Shown here: piece after piece, positions 31,909-41,905 of the stretch | Numbering within the stretch: position 1 is the first letter of the stretch | Layout of the letters: every line of letters begins with the position of its first letter | From: Sclerotiophoma versabilis | Taxonomy: Eukaryota; Ascomycota; Dothideomycetes; Pleosporales; Didymellaceae | Direction: 5' to 3' | DNA: 64,000 bases | Assembly (NCBI GenBank): GCA_012274445.1 | Contig: JAAROD010000004.1 | Span: 186,001 to 250,000 of the forward strand | Translations under genes and position numbers: made by a program | The notes under the pieces: generated by a model | What the model was told of the DNA's origin: nothing | What the model saw: the letters and a program-made list of their open reading frames with translations, nothing else | The model's database searches: none

Positions 31909-33662
31909 ATGGTCAGCAGTAAGCACTGCAACATTTCAAGTCATCCCATGCACTTGCTGACCGCGTAGCCTTCCGCATCGTCCTGCAGCAGGACGAGGGC
32001 TTCGATGTGCACGACACTCGCGAGTTCGACCTGGAGCTCGGCTCCAAGTTTGTCATCGGCCGAGCGTCCAAGAACACGTCCAAGGGCTATCTGCTGCCTG
32101 CGAAGCACAACGTGTACATTGACAGCCCAGTCGTCTCCCGCGAGCACGCCATCTTGACCGCCAACACCTCCACTGGCACCCCGCAGATATACATCACCGA
32201 CACCAAATCCATGCACGGCACCCATGTGAACGGCACCCCACTTGAGCCTCACACGCCAAAGCTGCTGTCGAACGGCGACAAGTTGCAGTTCGGTGTCAAC
32301 GTGAACCGCAACGAGAGTGAGTTGCTCTTCCCCACCTATACAACCCAACTCTCTAACACTTCTCCTGCAGCCTACTTCGTTGCTTACAAATACACCTTCA
32401 CCGCCGAGCTCTCTAATCCTGAACCCTTCTCACGCGGCTTCACTGTTCCCGAGGCTGAGTCTGAGTCTGAGTCTGAGGAACTGGACTTTGTTCAGTCTGG
32501 TCGCGGCAGCCAGCTCAATCCGCTCGTTCTCGACGACTCTGATGCTGAGCCAGAACACGAAGCTCACGATGAATATGCACAACACTCCGAGGACGGCAAC
32601 GACGTGACTATGGCACAACTGGACGAGGAGGATGAAGAATCTGCCAAGATCATCAACATGTCCGAGGATGAGGATGCTGCTGACAGTCTTGCTGACGATA
32701 TTGCCGAGAGCGACTTCGAGGGCGATGCCGCAAGTACCGATAGTGCTCCTGAGTATAGTCCAGAGTCGCCGCTTGCTCATGAAGCCCAGTACGCCGAGGA
32801 AGTCGAGGAACAAGAGCACATCCTTGCTACCAGGCAATTCCAGGCAACAACGGTCGAGCAAGGTCAGCTCTCGGCAACTCCATCGGCACCTCTTGCCCTG
32901 TCAGAGCCTGAGCAAGTTCCAGTGGACACTTTCTTCGCCGACTTCGGATATCCTGCCATCTCGAACCTTCCTCCACCACGCCAGGAGATGGATGACTACC
33001 TGGCATTCGGAACTGACCCATTCAACAACACTCGCGCTCCCCCACTTCCCCCACGGCCTGCTCAGAAGCGGCAGAGGATCTGGGATGAGACACCGCAAGA
33101 TGAACAGGAGTGGTTCGTGGGAATGCCTTCGACTGCTCCCTCCTTCGCTTCTTCTGCCGTGAACGAGTACACTCACCTCTCTCAGACCTTGCCCGTGTCA
33201 CCAGTAGAACGCATTCCCGCCTTCCTACCGGCTGCAGACCGCATTCAGACTCCACCTCCCACAATGCCCCTCGATGCTGTCAGTCCAACATCCCTGCCCT
33301 CAACTCGCAGGACTGGCGTTTCTATCACTGAGATCGTCGATGCGCACCCGCCAACACCCACTTCGATCAACAGCCGTAAGCGCAGCGCGGACGATGCCTT
33401 TGATAAGAAAATCGAGGAGCCAGAGGCGGAGGGAGTCGTAGCAAGTCACTCCGTCTCGGATGTCGCCGCTCCCGAGGAGGTTGTAGCACCTACCGTCGAG
33501 GAGGTCACGCCTCAGTCGCAGCGACCTATTGCTCAGCCAAGGAGTATCTTCAGAAGGGCACTTCGCGCAGCGAAGGTGATGGTTCCTGCCACCGCCCTCG
33601 GCGCCGTGTTCACCGTCACTGCTCTTACCACTCTGCCAGAGTCTTTCTTTACTGTTGCCTAG
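31909..33662 (+). CDS. FHA-domain protein with C-terminal hydrophobic segment
   Basis: Three exons, 31909-31918, 31969-32316 and 32371-33662; 549 residues. The 10-base first exon encodes MVS plus one base. The second intron (54 bp, GTGAGT...CTAAC...CAG) is stop-free and in frame. An FHA domain fills about residues 1-115 (FVIGRASKNT, VVSREHAIL, THVNGTPL, LSNGDKLQFGV) and should bind phosphothreonine peptides. The middle is acidic and disordered (runs of Glu, Asp, Ser). The last ~30 residues (MVPATALGAVFTVTALTTLP) are hydrophobic and could be a tail anchor. SLMAP/Far10 proteins also combine FHA with a tail anchor, but the coiled coils they carry are not evident, so I do not assign this one to that group. 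Confidence 0.8.
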
Positions 33663-34525
33663 ACGGGCAGCCTTTTCTCGATACTTGACAATCGTGTCAT
33701 TTCTTTTCCACTAAATCTGCGGTTTTGGCGTTCATGGACATTACAGGAGGTATAGGGACTGATATCCATTGGGGAGGCACACTTAGGCGTCCGCGAGATT
33801 CAGTCTCTGCACTGTAGGCACATTCTCTGGCTTGGATTGGCTCAGTATCACATATGGCGTTTGCGGTGTTTTTCCTTTTCTTTTCAGATAGCTGACGGTA
33901 CGCCGCGCTTGCCTGCATATTTACGATTCACGATAGCTAACAACGACAAATATACTCTCAATGAACCACCATCTCGTGACCGTGAACAACCCCTCTCCTT
34001 CTGCACGATCACACGTCACAAGCCCTCAATCTTCTCATGCTAGTCAATTCACCAACATCCACGCCCTACTTTGTAAACCACTTCTCAACTTCCCTTTACG
34101 CATTCCCTTCTGAGACCGCTGTATCAGAACTTCTTTCTGACTCCTTTGTAAAGCATAGAGGACGGCGCGGGACCTTACCGACTGATGACTAAGTAAGGCT
34201 TTTACTCTGTTCCTCAGGTGTCAAGAGAAGAGTGACGAAGAAGACGAGATGATGGCGGATATTCGTTTATCTACAGGGCAAACTCGTGCATGAATTCATA
34301 CCGATGCATGTCACCAAACCCATACGCCGATCCGCATGGATCAGAGAAACCAAACACAAACACGCTTCGGGAACACACAATGCAAGACGCACAGCACAGC
34401 ACAGCACAGCACAGCACAGCGAAGAAATAACTAATGTACAGCGCCCGCAGAATCACTGAATTCGCTCAACACGGTACGCGCAGAGGCCAGCCTCGGATGC
34501 AACATCTATCGCTCTCACACACAAA
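33663..34525. other. Convergent intergenic region
   Basis: 3' flanks of the FHA and transcription-factor-like genes. It holds an AGCAC pentamer array (34390-34420). No gene is supported. Confidence 0.55.
34390..34420 (+). repeat. CAGCA pentamer microsatellite
   Basis: About six AGCAC units in tandem; reverse complement of the GTGCT array at 4430-4479. Confidence 0.85.
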
Positions 34526-36336
34526 CTATCCCGAATCGAGAAGATGGCTGATGCGCAATCCGGTCGTCAGCGTTTCCAGCATCCCGCCCGCGTGCTCGAA
34601 ACCAACCGAGACCACCGCCTTGAGCGCCCATAATGAGAAGCACTTGCGTACCCACGCTATCGGTGGCGAGATTGGCGTGTTTCCTCCTGGTTCTACCATC
34701 CCCCACGATGCTGCTCCGCCGATTAGACATACCCAGAGGAAGACGCCGCGCATGTCGCCCCAGCAGCTGGTGGCGTTGGTGTGTTCCACTACGTTGAGCA
34801 GAGCATGGAGAAGCGCAGTGTTGCCCGTGGCGGCGCTGTGGGTGATGGAGTTTGCCGAGTCGGCAAAGGTGGTTTGATGGAGGATGGCGTGTGTGTATAT
34901 ACATGCTGCTAGGCGGATACTTTCGTGAATCCAATCTGGCGTTGGAGAGTCCTGCTCTGACGGTCCGCGGAGAAGACGGTGGTATATCTGGTAGTGCTGG
35001 CGGGTTGGGTGGAAGGCGTTGTGGCTGTCCATGCCCTGTGTGAAAGCTTGCGAGAGCTCGTACATGGCGTTGACAAGTTCCAGTGTGTGTGCGGAGCAGC
35101 TAGTGCAGAGCTGGGCAAGGTTTCCATGATTTGCGTATAGCGGTGAAACGTACGGATATGGTTCTCTTGTATTCGGCCGTATCAGGCCGGACGGATGCGA
35201 TGTGGGCAACTCAGGAACCCTTTTGAGTATAGCCAAGGTTATCAGATGCCTAAGATATCAGCCTCGAATTGCCTGAGTATCTTCATCACCAGTCATTGAT
35301 CGACTCTTCAAACATTCGCGCAAGAGACACTAGGGAAGAAAGGCTGATGTGCTGCAGGATGTATTTGCGGTGGAGTGTTCATGAGAGAAGACTTACAGTA
35401 TCGCGTATGTTGCCAGCTGGTTCGGCAACTGACACAATCCGCCTTTCCTCTGTATGAGGCTTTGTAGACCTTGATAGTGTACTTTGAATGCGCATTCATC
35501 GCCGCCGACTTCGCTCAACAGCAAATGCAGTATGCTCAGGATAGTCGCATCGTTTGACTCGAACTGGCCCGCAACCGTGCTAAGCGTATGTGTCTTGGCT
35601 TGCACTGTCGTACCGCTGTCTTGCCAGAGACCGTCTGATAAATCTTGGTAGACGCTTGATACACTGACATGGCTGAGAAATGACATTTTATCGGCGCAGA
35701 TGGTGTACAACCATTGCTTGTCTGTGTTCAGGTTAGTAACGTAAAGTCTGGTAAGCTCAGGAACGAACCTTTACCGAGAAAGCCACAACTCTCAATGTAC
35801 TGTTCCTTCAAGCTATCAAGAGGATCACTGTGCGCATCGTAGAGGCTAGGAAAAGGAAACGCCGAGGCATCCTCGAAAACAGGAGGAGCGCTTCGGGCAT
35901 ACGCTTCTTGTGTCGAGGAGAGGATGTTGTGAATTACAGTCCGCATTGTAGGTGTCAGAGGGGCGTGAGACATGTGTAGGGGGGACTTTCCGGCCCAAGT
36001 CCTACTACGGGGCCTCACATGTGGCGGCGGTGCGAGGTAGTCGATGTCACTGACAAATGCGTCAGAGCTGAACATGACCGGACTCGGCGTGCTCGAAGCA
36101 TACGATGATGCGCTTCTTTGCAGATTTGTGTTTGTCCTGTCGTTTGTGGCTGTCTTATGCTCCGTTCGGTGCTTGTACATTACGTGCGACCGAACGTGTC
36201 GCATCGTCTTCCCAGCCCTGAAGTGATCTGGATGACTGGCGACGACGAATCGAAGGGCGGGACCGGGTTCAAGAGGTGGTAATCGTCTCCTGCCAGGTCG
36301 CCTTTTTGATGAGGACGCTTCGTTAGGTAAAGCCAT
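34526..36336 (-). CDS. Fungal transcription-factor-domain protein without a zinc cluster
   Basis: Minus strand, four exons: 36336-35769, 35721-35397, 35343-35290 and 35249-34526; 556 residues. The first intron has a TTACTAACC branch. The 54-base third exon is inferred from frame continuity (...LSSLVSLARMFEESINDW...) and is the least certain part. The N-terminus carries PALRFVVASHPDHFRAGKTMRHVRSHVMYKH, a block common in fungal regulators that lack a DNA-binding zinc cluster. The rest (LYTICADKMSFLSHVSVSS, TLSTVAGQF, ILSILHLLLSEVGGDE, HYQGLQSLIQRKGGL) fits the fungal transcription factor domain. No Cys6 motif occurs anywhere in frame. It could act as a co-regulator; this is inference. It lies next to a decayed Zn2Cys6 gene. 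Confidence 0.72.
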
Positions 36337-36673
36337 ATCGATGACTGTTGGTGGGATGTGGCGACACAATCGAGTGATGCCAAAACAGGATAAGGTATCG
36401 ATGGTGCCTATTTTGCGATGAGGTTGCCAGTCCCGAAGTAAGATACTCAGTAAGAGCTCTTCGAGAAAATCTTTGCACTGTTGCTGTTCGCGTCGATGTC
36501 AGAATGGCGACCTCCAACGACTTGATGAGCCGACTTTGACAGCAGTCAATTGGGGGGGGGTCCTTGCCTGGTTCAGCAGAAGCGTCTCGACTTCCTGAGT
36601 CCTGCAGATAAGTGGTTGTGCTTACACTAATGGCACACGAGTACACATATATGTGGGAAGCGAACGATGATGT
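36337..36673. other. Intergenic region with a poly(G) run
   Basis: Promoter of the transcription-factor-like gene; a run of G lies near 36552. No gene is supported. Confidence 0.5.
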
Positions 36674-38290
36674 TCAAGGCGTCGGCGCGTCAGTGAGACG
36701 ATTCAGAGCCGGTGCTGAAGACTCCATGGAGATTAGCCACGCGGCGAAGATGGTGTCGTAGGCATGGTCCGACATAGCCACACGACTCCGATACATAGAC
36801 ATCGCAGGGATCATTTCACCACTGTTGAAAGTAGCTCGACGGGAAGCGGGTGGGTCGGTGTGCGTTTTCAAGCCACACGTTCAGTGCGGATTCCAAAGTC
36901 GGTTCAGCATGCTTGAGGGCGGTTTACTGGCGGTGTGTATTCTTTAGAATACCATCGACGCCGAAAGATATCCACCCTCAGTAATGAATGTCGTCATAGC
37001 TGAGCTCATATGAACTACCGTAGAACATCGGTATGCGCGAAATGGTTCCTGACATTTATCAAACGATGCCAACACATAGCCCATAGCCAAAAGCTTGCTT
37101 GGCGTGGCTGACGTTTCTTGCCAAAATTTGTCAGACCGAGGCGCGTGAAGGTAGTCAGAAAGGCAAGCCTAATACCATGCTGATCTCATATCGGCTGTCC
37201 TCGAACGTCACTAACTTGACATCCTTGGGCCTCGTCCCTAAACATTTTCGTAGTCGCATTGATATGTGGCCTCGTAAATGGATACATCTCAAGGTCTCAA
37301 TCACCGTTGTCCTGACGAATAGCCAATTAAGCGCGGGTGCTGCTGCGAGCAGTTACTGCATGGTGATATGGGCCAAAGAGACACCGTCTTTGAGGGTATT
37401 TTAAGTTGTCCCATTTGCCGATTTGATGACTAGTGCCCGCTGTGCATGTTAGTGCCGTAAGCACACGGCGTTTCGAAGCTGAGCACGACTGTTGGAGTAG
37501 TACTTGGCTCGCTTGGTAATCTTGACATCTCCAACATCATCTATGTTATATGGATACACCGCAGCTCTGCGGTCAGATCAGCGGAGTCAAAGCTAGATGA
37601 CTCCTGAAAGGTTTAGACGTGACCACTGCGCATGACCTATGGACCAGGTCTGCCGCTATCGGTCTGTGGTTGTCAGGAAGAGCCCAATGACCGCTCGGTA
37701 TAGTTCCAGAAGTGTCATCGTAGAGCGAACGGTATATTTGAACACCTCCGCGTGGCCTTTCCATTGCAGTCCAAGATACCTCATCTGAAGTCGGCGGCAA
37801 TGTTTGCCAATTCGACGATGGCTGCTCTATTTGAGCCAGGAGTAGCTCTTCGTGAATCTGTGAAGTCATGAGTGAAGTGACAGTCAGAGGTAAGCTGACA
37901 CCGACTCCGAGGAACCTAAATGATTGCTCATTGTGTTGAGTTTCTCGGACTCTTGTTCATATGGGGGGGAGGGGGGGTTTCAGATTACTTACTGTCAAAA
38001 ATATGGAAAATGAAGTTCTGTGTAGCTTGGACAGCGTATGTGAAGGCTGATCGGAGAAGTCAAAGGCCTGAGGTCGAGCTGCAAGGCTGATACGCACGGA
38101 CGTAAATATGAAGTCACCCTCAGCTTGCATGCAGGCACAATCACCGACTTTGGAATCACATAGCATGGGTGAAAGTTGATCTCTGATTCTTCAGTTGGTG
38201 CGCACTTGGAGCATGGGTAACATATCAGTCCACTAAGCCCATTGTTCGCTCCGAACCCAGCCGCCGCTCTTCCATCAAGGGCAACCAACG
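36674..38290 (-). pseudogene. Decayed Zn2Cys6-type regulator (probable pseudogene)
   Basis: Read on the minus strand, protein-like pieces follow one another in changing frames. CYPCSKC in one frame and CDSKVGDCACMQAEG in another (about 38130-38220) together resemble a broken Zn2Cys6 cluster. Then come EELLLAQIEQPSSNWQTLPP (about 37810-37860), LNWLFVRTTVIETLRCIHLR (about 37270-37330), MGYVLASFDKCQEPFRAY (about 37030-37085), TLESALNVWLENAHRPTRFP (about 36840-36900) and SDHAYDTIFAAWLISMESS with a terminal stop at 36674. The last two are in different frames. Stops and frame changes between pieces, with no splice sites seen to explain them, point to a pseudogene. A badly read multi-exon gene remains possible. 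Confidence 0.45.
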
Positions 38291-38452
38291 TTTAGTGACA
38301 GTAGGAAGAGTAGGAATACATGCGAAAAACGCCAAGAAGCAGGAGTGTTGTCCACACTCCATCGCTGTTGAGATTTGCACTCGTCCGCTCATAGTCCGAG
38401 GTCATCTCGTTTATCGTATCGAACTGTAACAGCATGCATGGACAGGTGCAGC

Positions 38453-39826
38453 TTATGAGGTCCTTGACAGGGGATCGATGTCATCGCCTTCAAGCTTGCT
38501 GGGGTCGTTCCGCCTCATGATGCCTTCGACGGGACCAAGCAGACGCTGGAATCCATTCTTGCCAAGCGTTGCGACCTTGACATCGGTTTCGCTGATGACC
38601 GATGCTGCACGAGGTGCGTCATTCAGTAGAGCGAGCTCACCAAAGTAATCACCCTTGTTATATCTCTTGACAGGCTTGTCGTTGCCGCGAAGGAAGACCT
38701 GTGCTTCACCAGATTCGAGAATGTAGAAAGACTCGCCAATGTCGCCTTCCCTAATGATCTCGGTGCCAGGGGGGTACTTCTTCGTCTCGAGGGCATCTGC
38801 AATCTTGGAACGCTCGTATGGAGTAAGAGTGGAGAGGAGTGGGACCTCCTCAAGGAAACCTTCATACATGCGTCGTCGTTGGAAAGCACTGTCCATGAGG
38901 ATGCGGCGGAAGGTGACGCGGTCGAGCGCCCACAGCGTCGATGGCTCAGCAGAGATGACAGTAGCAGCGCGGGGAGCATTGTACATGAGTGCAAGCTCAC
39001 CAAAAGATCCGCCAGGGCCCACAGAGCCCACCTTTGCACCCAGTCCATCTACACCAGCCTCTAGCTTGCCGGACTGGTTGACATGGATATCGAAAGAGCC
39101 CTTCTCGACAACGTAAAAGTAATCACCCACATCGCCCTGTGTAATAACTTTGATGCCCTTGGTAGGTATTGGTTTCTCGTGCAGCGCGCCGAGTACCTGC
39201 GCAGACTGCTCGTCATCGAGATGTGAGAAGAGGAAGTTGCCAGAGACGGCAGATCTGAGACGCGAAATCTGCTCCTCCGTCTTGTGGTGGAAGGGTGGGG
39301 TGAAGTTGTCGCTGTCTGCTGATGTGGGGTTGAGGGACTCAGCGGACACGGACACGCGTCGGTTGGCGTTGTAGTTGCTGGGGGTGTTGCCGCCTGCAAT
39401 GGGAGGCATCTGGGTGACGTGGTTTTTGGAGGAGCCCCCGAAGCCGCCGAAGTTGCCAAAGCCGCCAAAGGAGCTCTCGCCCTGGCCGCTGCTGTGGGCC
39501 GCGTTGAGGTCGGCCTGGGCGAAGGACGAGGCGGTGGGGGAGGCCATCATGTCGCCCTCCTCTTCCTCTTCGAGACGCTGCATTGGGCTCTTTGCGAAGC
39601 CGCCGGAGCTGGGGGATGTGCCAAAGGGGTTGTTGCCGGGGAAGTTGTGCTCAGCACGGCCTTGCTGGCTGGAATGCTGCTGCGAGAGCAGGAACTCGGC
39701 GCGCTGCGACTCGAGGCGGCGGTTGAAGAAGCTCGCGCAGAACTGGAGGATGTCGTTGGGCTTGTGCTTGAGGATCTCGCGGTCGAGGGCGGCTATCTCG
39801 TTGGAGTAGTCTGGGGGGAGGGACAT
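38453..39826 (-). CDS. pkaR: cAMP-dependent protein kinase regulatory subunit
   Basis: Single exon, 457 residues from the ATG at 39826 (MSLPPDYSNEIAALDREIL). The frame stays open upstream to 40063, but that part is low-complexity. Residues about 8-40 form the RII-type dimerisation/docking helix pair (ILQFCASFFNRRLE). A Gly/Phe-rich linker leads to the inhibitor site RRVS at 156-159, a phosphorylatable RRxS type-II site. Two cyclic-nucleotide-binding domains follow, with phosphate-binding cassettes FGELALMYNAPRAATV (Arg286) and FGELALLNDAPRAASV (Arg406). The protein holds the PKA catalytic subunit inactive until cAMP binds. All key residues are intact. It is divergent from the Crp1-like gene, 2.1 kb away. 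Confidence 0.95.
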   Translation of the reverse strand: MSLPPDYSNEIAALDREILKHKPNDILQFCASFFNRRLESQRAEFLLSQQHSSQQGRAEHNFPGNNPFGTSPSSGGFAKSPMQRLEEEEEGDMMASPTASSFAQADLNAAHSSGQGESSFGGFGNFGGFGGSSKNHVTQMPPIAGGNTPSNYNANRRVSVSAESLNPTSADSDNFTPPFHHKTEEQISRLRSAVSGNFLFSHLDDEQSAQVLGALHEKPIPTKGIKVITQGDVGDYFYVVEKGSFDIHVNQSGKLEAGVDGLGAKVGSVGPGGSFGELALMYNAPRAATVISAEPSTLWALDRVTFRRILMDSAFQRRRMYEGFLEEVPLLSTLTPYERSKIADALETKKYPPGTEIIREGDIGESFYILESGEAQVFLRGNDKPVKRYNKGDYFGELALLNDAPRAASVISETDVKVATLGKNGFQRLLGPVEGIMRRNDPSKLEGDDIDPLSRTS

Positions 39827-41905
39827 TGGGAGGTGGGAGGTGAGGGGTTGAGCGCAGCTCTTTGACGTCGGATTCGCGAGGGGCGCAGGGATGGCGGGCG
39901 TCGAGCTGCGAGGGCCTAAAACGCAGCGACAAAGCGCAGATGGGAGGGGAGCAGTGCACGCGGGAGACGAGGAGGGTGTGAGGAATGCAATTGCGCGATG
40001 GCCGTTAGTCAGTGGTGGTGAGGGCGTGTGGAGCGTGCAGCCGCAGTATGACGCTTGGGACAATCTGGGGCAGAAGAGGGGAGAGGCTGCAGCAAGAGCA
40101 GGAGCCAGAGCCGGAGCGAGTGAACAACGGCCAGGTGCGGGCAGGCGCTGGAATTACAGGCGAGCTTTCTGGGGCGAATCTATCTTCCAGAAGGGCTCTA
40201 GAAATCGAATGGATGCCTAGCCCTCTTCTGCGCAGCTATAGCCACTCGCTGAGACAGCTACGCGATGCTGCCAGCTATGGTTCACGCACGCTGAATGCCA
40301 CCACGTCACACGACGCAGCTGTGGCGTGCCGAATACCAGGCTGCAGTGCCCCTCGCGACGCAGCGAGAGACAGCCACAGAGCTCTGGAAGCCGTCAGAGA
40401 CAGGGCTCGAGAGCTCGAGACCAGCGCTGGAGAGCTGTCACTGAAGCTGCCCCTTTGAGGTAGCTCCCGCTGCTCTTGGATCCGAGCCTGCCCCAAGCTT
40501 GCTGCTAAGCGGCGAGCTGCAGAAGGCGGAACCATGCACGAGCTTTGGATGAGGAGCTAGATAGGGAAAGCATGCTGTTCCTGTTGGGTGCTAGATGATT
40601 GGGGTTGATTGTATGCAGCTATCATATGCAACACATGGAGATGCTTCTGGCAGTACGTCTCATCGTGTCCGGAACTGACTGCTGGATGACTCCAACTTGA
40701 CCGACCAATCAGCTCAGTGCTTGCACGTGATGAAGGCCAGAGAGCAACCAGCACGCCATTGACAGCACGTATGGTAGATTTAGATCGACGACATTGTTCG
40801 AGTGCAGAAAGAGAGAGCACGATGGAAGCCTGACCGACACCTTGGCTTGCCATTCACGTATGAGCTGATGGACCTGGCCAGGATGAAGGCTGGGTTCTTT
40901 AGAAGCTTTTCCCACAGCCAAATGTGCAGTTCACGGCCTGAAGTACCGGCCTGGCAGATCTAACACTCTTCTCGACGCGCCAGAAGCGACCAGTCTTGGC
41001 GAGCGGTGAGGGCGGCACGATGTGATGGAACACGCTCGAAACTGCTTGCGCGTGGCGTGAAGGCTTCATACGGTGTGAAAGTTTGGCAAGCCTGCAATTG
41101 GCGGTGTGCTACAGGACTGGCAGGCGGAGGTGACAGGTCCGAATGTTGGGACGCCCGCCGCAAGAGAAATGCGAAAAATTACACAGTTGAGCGGGCTGAA
41201 ATGGCTGACAGATCCGTCTGGCCATTGGCTGAAGCCGCGTGTTTCACCGTGTCTGCCTACCGCCAACACGCTGGGTCTTCTCCGTGAGGAATGCTTCGGC
41301 TGTACTATGTAAGGCGTGACATGGATTGGGCGATGACGCACATAGCCATGTGAGACGCACGAGCTCTCCGCCTGGGAGCTGGCGGGGCTGTCCACCTGTC
41401 AGCGACGAAGTGGGCAAATTGGCAGTAAACAAACATGACGATGCACGCTGGGTGGAGAGTGGAGCAGCAATTGAACAAGATCCACCGTTGAAGGATTGCC
41501 AATTCCGTCATCGCACATGCTGCTGCCGCTGCTGCTGGCCGCGAGCGGCGCGGTTGCTGACCCGCCCAGCGAGAGCTTGGGGTGTCTGCCAGTGTAGCGG
41601 CGTCGATGCCGTCGCAGCGCTGAAGTTGTATCTATGCTGCATCTACACTGCATCTCCACAGCTCTCACGCCTTTTGAAACTGCGCGCCTGCTCGTGCCGT
41701 GTAGCAGAGCCTTAATCTTGTCGCCGCAAATTGTTGCAGGTCATTACAACACTAGCCCTCGGAAGCGCCGCACAAGCACAGCCACTTGACCACTAGCTTC
41801 CTGCTCCTTCTTCCCCAACCACCTCCTCACTGCTTTGCGACCAAGACAAGGTCTCACCCATCGCGCAACCTCGCACCCTAATCGCACGCCCATCTTCACG
41901 CCGCC
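39827..41905. other. Long divergent intergenic region (PKA-R and Crp1-like promoters)
   Basis: 2.1 kb with no supported gene. ORFs of 60-150 codons overlap on both strands without motifs. Long promoters are common for signalling genes; the pyrimidine-rich stretch 41740-41905 is probably the Crp1-like 5' UTR. Confidence 0.5.

Noticed and set aside
39827..40063. N-terminal extension of the PKA regulatory subunit
   Set aside because: Low-complexity; the ATG at 39826 begins directly at the dimerisation domain as in the family.
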